The translations under genes were made by a program, and so were the position numbers. This document shows positions 38,701 to 50,500 of a stretch of DNA of 64,000 nucleotides, piece after piece (positions within the stretch are counted from its first letter, which is position 1; each line of letters starts with the position of its first letter). Source of the stretch: Ridgeia piscesae (lineage: Eukaryota; Annelida; Polychaeta; Sabellida; Siboglinidae); the NCBI GenBank assembly GCA_025642075.2, contig JAODUO010000033.1:727501-791500 (forward strand), in the 5' to 3' direction. Below the pieces are notes generated by a model. That model had not been told where the DNA came from, did no database searches, and saw only the letters and a program-made list of their open reading frames with translations.

Positions 38701-40167
38701 TTTAATAAAGTGATGTTTACATGTGAATAATGAATCTCAACCTTAAAACAGATGTTTCTCCTTAACTAATTTCTGATAGGTGCTGTCTTTAAATTCTTGT
38801 AACTGCTGCTAGTGGGAATATTTGAATACACTAAACAGAAATAGTGTTTCTTTCCATTTCTTGAATAAAATACGTGTTTTTATGACAAAACGACTGGTTT
38901 TCCTATGCCGCCACATACGGCTAGAATAATCACACAAAATAGCATATTGTGTACACATCAATATAATCATAATTTATAATAAACAAACTTTAATTAGAAC
39001 TTGCGACACATTTTTTTTAAGAAATTTGAGTCAGGTTCGTTTAAGAGATAAGTTTTCAAAATGTACACTGTATACGAAGCCAAGAAAACACTGACGGTGA
39101 CACAACTTGGTGCGTGTGTTGTAGTCATAGCCAGAAGCACAGCCGTCTGAGTCACACTGTCCAACCTCAGCATGTCCACAGTGGTCACAGTTGGTGGGAC
39201 AAGCTACAAAATAAAATACACTTTGTTGGTTCTTTAGTGCTGAGGCAGAGAGGGAGAGAGGGAGAGAGGGAGAGAGAGAGAGAGAAAGAGTGAGAGAAAG
39301 GAGAGAAAGCGAGAGAAAGAGAGTGAGAGAAAGAGAGATAGGGAGGGAGAGAGAAAGAGAGAGAGAGGGAGGGAGAGAGGAGAGTGAGGGGGAGAGTGAG
39401 AGGGAGAGAGAGAGAGGAGAAGAGAGGGGGAGAGGGAGAGAGAGCTGAGCCAGTGAGAGAGAGGAGGGGGGACAGAATTGCAGAGGACCGTCATATAATA
39501 TGCAAGTTGAAATAAAACTTATCAAAAAAACAAACATAGAAATGGGATTGACCTGTATGAGGCGTCAAACCAGTCAGAGGTCACAGGCGTATTGTCTCTA
39601 ATTAGCGGTTGATCATTGGGATCATTGAGATTCACTGCAAGTTTGGGATTTATTATAAGTTCACAAATAGTTCTGATTATCCAAGGAAGTGGCTTTTGTG
39701 TTTGCACAAAGCTAAATGTAGGAAGAAGTTCCCATGCCCATATATGACGACCATTGAAGCTATTTACAGCATGCAGTTCCAAGCAGCAGTGGCATGAATA
39801 GTGTGAGAAAATTGAGTGGGAGGGAAAAAGGAAGGAGATGGAGGGAGTTAGTTCTTAGTTAAGGTTTAGTCTTCAGAGAACAGGAAATAGCACTGGATAT
39901 TTAAGACCCTAATAACACAGCAGAATTTAGGCATACAGATGATAATTACAAAAGTACAGGCAGATTCAGGTTAGGGGCTGAAATCATAACAAAATAAGTG
40001 CATCAGAGATGGAAAACAGTGAAAAAAGCTACCAAACGCTGCAAACAAAGGGGGTGTACACTACTAGCAAAAGGGGAATGGTTATACCTTAATAAAGGAG
40101 ACATGTGAAGAATGAACCAACTTAAAAGAGAACTAAGAGAGGGGCTGAAATTTGTATCTTATAGAGC

Positions 40168-40212
<45 letters not shown>

Positions 40213-41463
40213 GAGGCAGTGAGCGAGAGGAGAGAGCGGGAATAGAATTGTCTTGACACATTAGTGTTGATGAGCATGCAGTATGTTGCAAGCCAACATC
40301 AGTAAAGTTGTGAACGATTACTTAATGACATGCCTTTAGTGACATGTCTGATCGGCAATGATGACAGTGATTCGGACTTGTCTGAATTGAGTGAGGATGA
40401 CTGTGTGTGTGACACAGAGTTAGACTTGGTCTTGGAAAAATAAGTCAACGGATCTGTCAACTCAATGGTGACAGTGTTGATGACGACCCAGCTACATTTG
40501 TGGAGGGAACGGAATATTTGGCAGATGTCATCATGCCTGACAACAAGAGTTCTCCTCAGAGCTAACCACATATTCATGGATGAATTTGCTACCTCTTGCA
40601 TGTTTACTTTTAATGTACATTTCTGCTAATAAACAACTACAACTTTGTTGCAGGGTGCCCTCGTTAAAAATAATGTGACTATAAGAGTTGGTAACTAGTT
40701 TTAGTATTCCAAAGCTAAATTACACACCTACATTTTCTTTACTGCATTGGACATGGAAATAGCACTGGATATTTTATTGTATACTCATAATAATACTGCA
40801 GCAACTTTTTATTTGGCATTACTTATGATGATAATTACAAACTCTACAGGTACATTTCTCCTGCATTCATGTTTGACGGGTGTCCTGATTAAGTTCATAA
40901 TAATTTTAAAACAAGTAGCCATCAAAATTGGATAATTTATTCAGTGTAACAAAGCTACCAAACAGCTGCATTTACTTCAAAGGGATGTGTACACTACTAG
41001 CAAAAGTAATTGTGTTATACCTTAATAAAGTGATGTTTACATGTGAATAATGAATCTCAACCTTAAAACGCATGTTTCTCCTTAACTAATTTCTGATAGG
41101 TGCTGCTTTTAAATTCTTGTATCTTTAATTAGAACTTGCTACACATTTGTTCTTAAGAAATTGAGTCAGTTTCGTTTCAGAGATAAGTTTTCAAAATATA
41201 CGAGTGGATTGCACTGTTTATATGAAGCCAAGAAAACACTGACGGTGACACAACTTGGTGCGTGTGTTGTAGTCGTAGCCAGAAGCACAGCCGTCTGAGT
41301 CACACTGTCCAACCTCGGCATGTCCACAGTGGTCACAGTTGGTGGGACAAGCTACAAAATAACACACTTTGTTGGTTCTTTAGTGCTGAGGGAGGGAGGG
41401 AGGGAGGGAGGGAGGGAGGGAGGGAGGGAGGGAGGGAGGAGGAGAGAGAGAGAGAGAGAGAGG

Positions 41464-41525
<62 letters not shown>

Positions 41526-44500
41526 TATAATTTAGAAAAGAGGACCATCATTAATAATATTGCAAAGACGCAAATAAAACATAGATATATTCAAATCAAA
41601 ACTAACCAATCGGCATTAGACCATGTATGATGGCGTAGGAAAACCGGGAGGGAGAAAGAGCAGAGTAGAGATAGGATGAGGGAGGGAGGGAGAAAGAGCA
41701 GAGTAGAGATAGGGTGAGGGAGGGAGGGAGAAAGAGCAGAGTAGAGATAGGGTGAGGGAGGAGGAGAAAGAGCAGAGTAGAGATAGGGTGAGGGAGGGAG
41801 GGAGAAAGAGTAGAGTAGAGATAGGGTGAGGGATGTAGGAAGGGAGGAAGAAAGAGCAGAATAGAGATAGGGTGAGGGAGGGAGGAAAGAGCAGAGTAGA
41901 GATAGGGTGAGGAGGGAGGGAGAAAGAGCAGAGTAGAGATAGGATGAGGGAGGGAGGAAGAAAGAGCAGAGTAGAGATAGGGTGAGGGAGGGAGGAAAGA
42001 AGGAGAGAGGTAGAGGAGAGAAAGAGTAGAGTAGAGATAGGGTGAGGGAGGAGGAAGGGAGGAAGAAAGAGCAGAATAGAGATAGGATGAGGAAGGGAGG
42101 AAGAAAGAGCAGAGTAGAGATAGGATGAGGAAGGGAGGAAGAAAGAGCAGAGTAGAGATAGGGTGAGGGAGGGAGGGAGAAAGAGCAGAGTAGAGATAGG
42201 GTGAGGGAGGGAGGAAGGGAGGAAGAAAGAGCAGAATAGAGATAGGATGAGGAAGGGAGGAAGAAAGAGCAGAGTAGAGATAGGGTGAGGGAGGGAGGGA
42301 GAAAGCAGAGTAGAGATAGGGTGAGGGAGGGAGGAAGAAAGAGCAGAGTTGAGATAGGATGAGGAAGGGAGGAAGAAAGAGCAGAATAGAGATAGGATGA
42401 AGGAGGGAGGGAGGGAGGAAGAGCAGAGGAGAGGAGGTGGGGTGGTGATGGACGGATGGACATCGACAGACACACATTGACAGACATCGACAGACAGACA
42501 CATACAGACAGACAGACACAGAGACAACTCACCGTCACACAACTGTGAGTCAGTGATTCTGTAGCCAGGAGAGCAGCCGTTTGAGTCACACTTTCCAGCT
42601 TCAGCATTCTCACAGTGGTCACAGTCCGAGGGACACGCTACAACATCATGGTTTCACACTGTAAAATGATGACGCGTACCTCTTAGAAGTCCACAGAGGG
42701 CACGGCACGGTGGTCACGCGATAGAGCACAGGACAGGATTCAAGGGACAGTGGTTCCAACCCATCTGCCTCTGGCGCTGTTTCGTAACGAATGCAATTAA
42801 ATTCACCTTATTTTGTCTGTGTCTTTCAGAAGAAATACTTAAAGTTGTTGGTTCTTTCTGTCTGGTGTCTCTGCCAGGGGAAGTAAAAGATCCCACACAG
42901 GGGGTAAATGTGTAACCTGTAGTGTGGTCTCACTAATTCTAGAGATGGGACAACTTTGTAACCAAGTTTGATAATACTCTAGGTACAAACATGTGGTTAG
43001 CAAAGAGTGACGAGTTAACCTTAAGAATTATGAAGGAACTTAATATTGTATTGTGTCAACATATATAACAACTTCAAAAAAACAGTTTTGAAGCAACCAA
43101 CTAGTCAGTAGAAAAGCTTATCTTATGGTTTGGTAAAGATAACATAATTACAAGTGATTTTGTAGAATATTTATTTATAAACATAACATCATTACTCCTC
43201 TCAACCTTGTCACATGTTGTCTGTGTCAGACATAACCAGACGTCACGTCCAGCAAGCTGCAGTCACAATCAATCTTTAAATTTACACCCACTTGGAAGCA
43301 AAATGTCAACAAGACACTTCAAAAAGTCTGGCAGTTTGAAGTTTTGTTTCATGACTTGACGTATTTTGCTGCTAAATAACAGCAGTTTTGGACGAATTGG
43401 CCATTTGGATGAATAACATGGATTGATGGATGTTGTTGCTAGATAACTGTGGGGCAGATTGGTCAGTTGGATGAATAAAATAATTACCTGCATGTGTTGT
43501 TATGGCAACTGTTGTAGTGGTCACTATAGATTCAGTAGTAGTCGGGTGGACAGGTTTCTCCGTGGGTGAGGTTGTGGTGTGTTCTGATCGACGCACCATT
43601 GTCAGTTTGGCTGTGGTTGGTTCCTTGATGTAGCTATGGAACAGACCGTCTTCTTTCCTGAGTTCCTCCTGTAACTGTTGCTGAAACGATTCCTTCGTCG
43701 ACTCTCCTGACACGACAACAACCAGCTGGAAGTGCACCACGAGAGACCCCTTGCTGCAGACACAAACACACACAGCTACGGTCAGGAGGTGTTCTACACT
43801 CATACGGGAGGGAGTGCAGAAGTGCAAGTAATATGCTCACCCCATCCACAGTGCAACAGTCCAAGTGAATGTGATCACTATTACTCTTTGTTTTATCTTA
43901 TGTGCATCTCCACAAACCTGCAACTGTACAGAAATTAAATGACAAAGAAATTATTGTGTACACACTGGCAGGTGCTCAAATTAGTTCCCACACTGTCTGG
44001 TAGAAATCAGGTTGTTTAATTACAACTAATTCAGTCAATTAAACCCCCTGCTAGTAATTACCATTATACTGGTTGATCCAAAGAGGCGAAATAGTAATAT
44101 TGTTACTACGGATACTAGGGACTATATCCACTGGTTGATCCAGGGAGATGGAATAGGGAGTTCACTACGGACTGTATTTACTGGTTGATCCAGGGAGATG
44201 GAATAGGGAGTTCACTAGGGACCGTATCTACTGGTTGATCCAGGGAGATGGAATAGGGAGTTCACTAGGGACTGTATCTACTGGTTGATCCAGAGAGATG
44301 GAATAGAGAGTTCACTAGGGACCGTATCTACTGGTTGATTCAGGGAGATGGAATAGAGAGTTCACTAGGGACCGTATCTACTGGTTGATCCAGGGAGATG
44401 GAATAGGGAGTTCACTAGGGACTGTATCCACTGGTTGATCCAGAGAGATGGAATAGGGAGTTCACTAGGGACCGTATCGACTGGTTGATCCAGAGAGATG

Positions 44501-47500
44501 GAATAGGGAGTTCACTAGGGACTGTATCTACTGGTTGATCCAGGGAGATGGAATAGAGAGTTCACTAGGGACCGTATCCACAGGTTGATCCAGGGAGATG
44601 GAATAGAGAGTTCACTAGGGACCGTATCCACTGGTTGATCCAGGGAGATGGAATAGGGAGTTCACTAGGGACCGTATCCACTGGTTGATCCAGGGAGATG
44701 GAATAGGGAGTTCACTACGGACTGTATCTACTGGTTGATCCAGGGAGATGGAATAGGTTCACTAGGGACCGTATCCCCTGGTTGATCCAGGGAGATGGAA
44801 TAGGGAGTTCACTACGGACCGTATCCCCTGGTTGATCCAGGGAGATGGAATAGGGAGTTCACTACGGACCGTATCCACTGGTTGATCCAGGGAGATGGAA
44901 TAGGGAGTTCACTAGGGACCGTATCCACTGGTTGATCCAGGGAGATGGAATAGGGAGTTCACTAGGGACCGTATCCACTGGTTGATCCAGGGAGATGGAA
45001 AAGGGAGTTCACTAGGGACCGTATCCCCTGGTTGATCCAGGGAAATAGAAAAGGGAGTTCACTAGGGACCGTATCCCCTGGTTGATCCAGGGAGATGGAA
45101 TAGGGAGTTCACTAGGGACCATATCTACTGGTTGATCCAGGGAGATGGAATAGGGAGTTCACTAGGGACCGTATCTACTGGTTGATCCAGGGAGATGGAA
45201 TAGGGAGTTCACTAGGGACCGTATCTACTGGTTGATCCAGGGAGGAATGGAATAGGGAGTTCATTTTAAGGGACCGGGTATCTACTGGTTGATCCAGGGA
45301 GATGGAATAGGGAGTTCACTAGGGACCGTATCTACTGGTTGATCCAGGGAGATGGAATAGGGAGTTCACTAGGGACCGTATCTACTGGTTGATCCAGGGA
45401 GATGGAATAGGGAGTTCACTAGGGACCGTATCTACTGGTTGATCCAGGGAGATGGAATAGGGAGTTCACTAGGGACCGTATCTACTGGTTGAACCAGGGA
45501 GATGGAATAGAGAGTTCACTAGGGACTGTATCCACTGGTTGATCCAGGGAGATGGAATAGAGAGTTCACTAGGGACTGTATCCCCTGGTTGATCCAGGGA
45601 GATGGAATAGAGAGTTCACTGTGGACTGTATCCACTGGTTGATCCAGGGAGATGGAATAGAGAGTTCACTAGGGACTGTATCTACTGGTTGATCCAGGGA
45701 GATGGAATAGAGAGTTCACTAGGGACCGTATCCACAGGTTGATCCAGGGAGATGGAATAGAGAGTTCACTAGGGACCGTATCCACTGGTTGATCAAGGGA
45801 GATGGAATAGGGAGTTCACTAGGGACCGTATCCCCTGGTTGATCCAGGGAGATGGAATAGGGAGTTCACTAGGGACCGTATCCCCTGGTTGATCCAGGGA
45901 GATGGAATAGGGAGTTCACTAGGGACCGTATCCCCTGGTTGATCCAGGGAGATGGAATAGGGAGTTCACTAGGGACCGTATCCACTGGTTTATCCAGGGA
46001 GATGGAATAGGGAGTTCACTAGGGACCGTATCCACTGGTTGATCCAGGGAGATGGAAAAGGGAGTTCACTAGGGACCGTATCCACTGGTTGATCCAGGGA
46101 GATGGAATAGGGAGTTCACTAGGGACCGTATCCACTGGTTGATCCAGGGAGATGGAATAGGGAGTTCACTAGGGACCGTATCTACTGGTTGATCCAGGAA
46201 GATGGAATAGGGAGTTCACTAGGGCCCTGTATCTACTGGTTGATCCAGGGAGATGGAATAGGGAGTTCACTAGGGACCGTATCTACTGGTTGATCCAGGG
46301 AGATGGAATAGGGAGTTCACTAGGGACCGTATCTACTGGTTGATCCAGGGAGATGGAATAGGGAGTTCACTAGGGACCGTATCTACTGGTTGATCCAGGG
46401 AGATGGAATAGGGAGTTCACTAGGGACCGTATCTACTGGTTGATCCAGGGAGATGGAATAGGGAGTTCACTAGGGACCGTATCTACTGGTTGATCCAGGG
46501 AGATGGAATAGGGAGTTCACTAGGGACCGTATCTACTGGTTGATCCAGGGAGATGGAATAGGGAGTTCACTAGGGACCGTATCCACTGGTTGATCCAGGG
46601 AGATGGAATAGAGAGTTCACTAGGGACCGTATCCACTGGTTGATCCAGGGAGATGGAATAGAGAGTTCACTAGGGACCGTATCCACTGGTTGATCCAGGG
46701 AGATGGAATAGAGAGTTCACTAGGGACCGTATCCACTGGTTGATCCAGGGAGATGGAATAGAGTTCACTATGGACCGTATCCACTGGTTGATCCAGGGAG
46801 ATGGAATAGAGAGTTCACTAGGGACCGTATCCACTGGTTGATCCAGGGAGATGGAATAGAGAGTTCACTAGGTACCGTATCCACTGGTTGATCCAGGGAG
46901 ATGGAATAGGGAGTTCACTAGGGATCGTATCCCCTGGTTGATCCAGGGAGATGGAATAGAGAGTTCACTAGGGACTGTATCCACTGGTTGATCCAGGGAG
47001 ATGGAATAGAGAGTTCACTAGGGACCGTATCCACTGGTTGATGCAGGGAGACGGAAGAGAGTTCACTGTGGACTGTATCCACTGGTTGATCCAGGGAGAT
47101 GGAATAGAGAGTTCACTGTGGACTGTATCCACTGGTTGATCCAGGGAGGTGGAATAGAGAGTTCACTGTGGACTGTATCCACTGGTTGATCCAGGGAGGT
47201 GGAATAGAGAGTTCACTGTGGACTGTATCCACTGGTTGATCCAGGGAGGTGGAATAGAGAGTTCACTGTGGACTGTATCCACTGGTTGATCCAGGGAGAT
47301 GGAATAGAGAGTTCAATAGGGACTGTATCCCCTGGTTGATCCTTGGAGATGGAATAGAGAGTTCACTACGGACCGTATCCCCTGGTTGATCCAGGGAGAT
47401 GGAATAGAGAGTTCACTAGGGACTGTATCCACTGGTTGATCCAGGGAGATGGAATAGAGAGTTCACTAGGGACTGTATCCCCTGGTTGATCCAGGGAGAT

Positions 47501-50500
47501 GGAATAGAGAGTTCACTGTGGACTGTATCCACTGGTTGATCCAGGGAGATGGAATAGAGAGTTCACTAGGGACTGTATCTACTGGTTGATCCAGGGAGAT
47601 GGAATAGAGAATTCACTAGGGACCGTATCCACAGGTTGATCCAGGGAGATGGAATAGAGAGTTCACTAGGGACCGTATCCACTGGTTGATCCAGGGAGAT
47701 GGAATAGGGAGTTCACTACAGACTGTATCTACTGGTTGATCCAGGGAGATGGAATAGGGAGTTCACTAGGGACCGTATCCCCTGGTTGATCCAGGGAGAT
47801 GGAATAGGGAGTTCACTACGGACCGTATCCCCTGGTTGATCCAGGGAGATGGAATAGGGAGTTCACTACGGACCGTATCCACTGGTTGATCCAGGGAGAT
47901 GGAATAGGAAGTTCACTACGGACCGTATCCACTGGTTGATCCAGGGAGATGGAATAGGAAGTTCACTAGGGACCGTATCCACTGGTTGCTCCAGGGAGAT
48001 GGAATAGGGAGTTCACTAGGGACCGTATCCACTGGTTGATCCAGGGAGATGGAATAGGGAGTTCACTAGGGACCGTATCCACTGGTTGATCCAGGGAGAT
48101 GGAATAGGGAGTTCACTAGGGACCGTATCCACTGGTTGATCCAGGGAGATGGAATAGGGAGTTCACTAGGGACCGTATCCACTGGTTGATCCAGGGAGAT
48201 GGAATAGGGAGTTCACTAGGGACCGTATCCACTGGTTGATCCAGGGAGATGGAATAGGGAGTTCACTAGGGACCGTATCCACTGGTTGATCCAGGGAGAT
48301 GGAATAGGGAGTTCACTAGGGACCGTATCCACTGGTTGATCCAGGGAGATGGAATAGGGAGTTCACTAGGGACCGTATCCACTGGTTGATCCAGGGAGAT
48401 GGAATAGGGAGTTCACTAGGGACCGTATCCCCTGGTTGATCCAGGGAGATGGAATAGGGAGTTCACTAGGGACTGTATCCCCTGGTTGATCCAGGGAGAT
48501 GGAATAGGGAATTCACTAGGGACTGTATCCCCTGGTTGATCCAGGGAGATGGAATAGAGAGTTCACTAGGGACTGTATCCACTGGTTGATCCAGGGAGAT
48601 GGAATAGAGTTCACTAGGGACTGTATCCACTGGTTGATCCAGTGAGATGGAATAGAGAGTTCACTAGGGACTGTATCTACTGGTTGATCCAGGGAGATGG
48701 AATAGAGAGTTCACTAGGGACTGTATCCACTGGTTGATCCAGGGAGATGGAATAAGGAGTTCACTAGGGACTGTATTCCCTGGTTGATCCAGGGAGATGG
48801 AATAGGGAGTTCACTAGGGACTGAATCAATAGGGAGATTCAAATCAGAGCCACTTGTTTGAATGGGATAGGGATGATGTTCTACAATATGGATTTGCAAG
48901 AAGAAACATTACCTAAACCGTGTCACGTTGCACTTCTTCAAATATTTGTCAAGTTGTCCTGCTGACAGTGTCTGTTTTGTCTGCAGAAAGAATCACATAA
49001 ATATGTCAACTACATCTGGAATGACACACATGTGTCATGTCACAATACAATACTTATTGGGATACAGACTGCGATGATGATGTCTGTGCTCCCACAGACA
49101 AGGCAATAACACTGCAGATGTCATGTCATCTCTCATAACTATGAGGTTAACATCACGTCATTTCTCATAAGTATGAGGTTAACATCACGTCATTTCTCAT
49201 AACTATGAGGTTAACATCACGTCATTTCTCATAACTATGAGGTTGACGTCACGTCATCTCTCATAACTACGAGGTTCACATCACGTCATCTCTCAACTAT
49301 GAGGTTGATGTCACGTCATCTCTCATAACTATGAGGTTGACGTCATGTCATCTCTCAACTATGAGGTTGACGTCATGTCATCTCTCATAACTACGAGGTT
49401 TACGTCACATCATCTCTCAACTATGAGGTTGACGTCACATCATCTCTCATAACTATGAGGTTGACGTGACATCATCTCTCAACTATAAGGTTGACGTCAT
49501 GTCATCTATCATAACTATGAGGTTGACGTCACATCATCTCTCAACTGTGAGGTTGACGTCACGTCATCTCTCAACTATGAGGTTGACGACATGTCATCTC
49601 TCATACCTACGAGGTTGACGTCATGTCATCTCTCAACTATGAGGTTGATGTCACATCATCTCTCATAACTACGAGGTTGACGTCACGTCATCACTCAACT
49701 ATGAGGTTGACGTCATGTCATCTCTCATAACTATGAGGTTGACGTCACGTCATCTCTCATAACTATGAGGTTGACGTCACGGCATCTCTCATAACTATGA
49801 AGTTGACGTCATGTCATCTCTCATAACTACGAGGTTGATGTCATGTCATCTCTCAACTATGAGGTTGACGTCATGTCATCTCTCATAACTACGAGGTTAA
49901 CGTCATGCCACCTCTCATAACTATGAGGTTGACGTCAAGTCATCTCTCATAACTATGAGGTTGACGTCACGTCATCTCTCATAACTGCAAGGTTGACGTC
50001 ATGTCATCTCTCATAACTACGTGCAGTGAAAACAGAATAATATGTACAGATTTTACATTGATCTTAGTTATATAATACACAGGTTACAACTCAATGTTAT
50101 CGGTACACAGACTATTGTAGTTTCTGTTGGACTCTTACTGCTTCACAAAGATGGAACAAATATAGTTTTGCCTAAACCTATCATGTATCGTTTCATGCAC
50201 CCAATCTCACAGCAAAAATATTCTGCCTTTGACACTTTTAATTGGTGGCATGTTTAGCAGACTGAAGATTTCGGCAAACTCCATTGTCACCTCCATGTCC
50301 AATAATTAATTCCATGTTGCAAAACATTCGATATGTCTAATTAACACTGTCATTCGAACATTCAACACCCATGGAAAATACGACCACCAGACTGTGTAAG
50401 TTGTAGGACAATTTTGAACTCCAACACATTTTTTCAGCGGCATTTTGACAGTTTTGTAATCAGCTTTTCATTTAGCGTCCATTGTGAAACACAGGGTTAT

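Larger units (their letters stand above)
37700..41400. repeat. Tandem duplication carrying six-Cys repeat exons
   Basis: Sequence around the exons at 37803, 39096 and 41244 is shared. The block 37998-38835 recurs at 40316-41140 (offset 2318 bp) with few changes. A third, badly shortened copy of part of it lies at 39880-40140. The duplication explains the three near-identical exons. Confidence 0.85.

Noticed and set aside
41591..42622. Ser/Leu/Pro-rich - strand frames of more than 300 codons
   Set aside because: All three - frames are open across a purine-rich minisatellite. Only the last part (42533-42637) is a real exon, and it is called separately.
44050..48830. CRISPR-like or rRNA-like array
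   Set aside because: Units are directly adjacent with no unique spacers, and only 11-12 bases match 18S rRNA, so it is neither a CRISPR array nor an rRNA gene.
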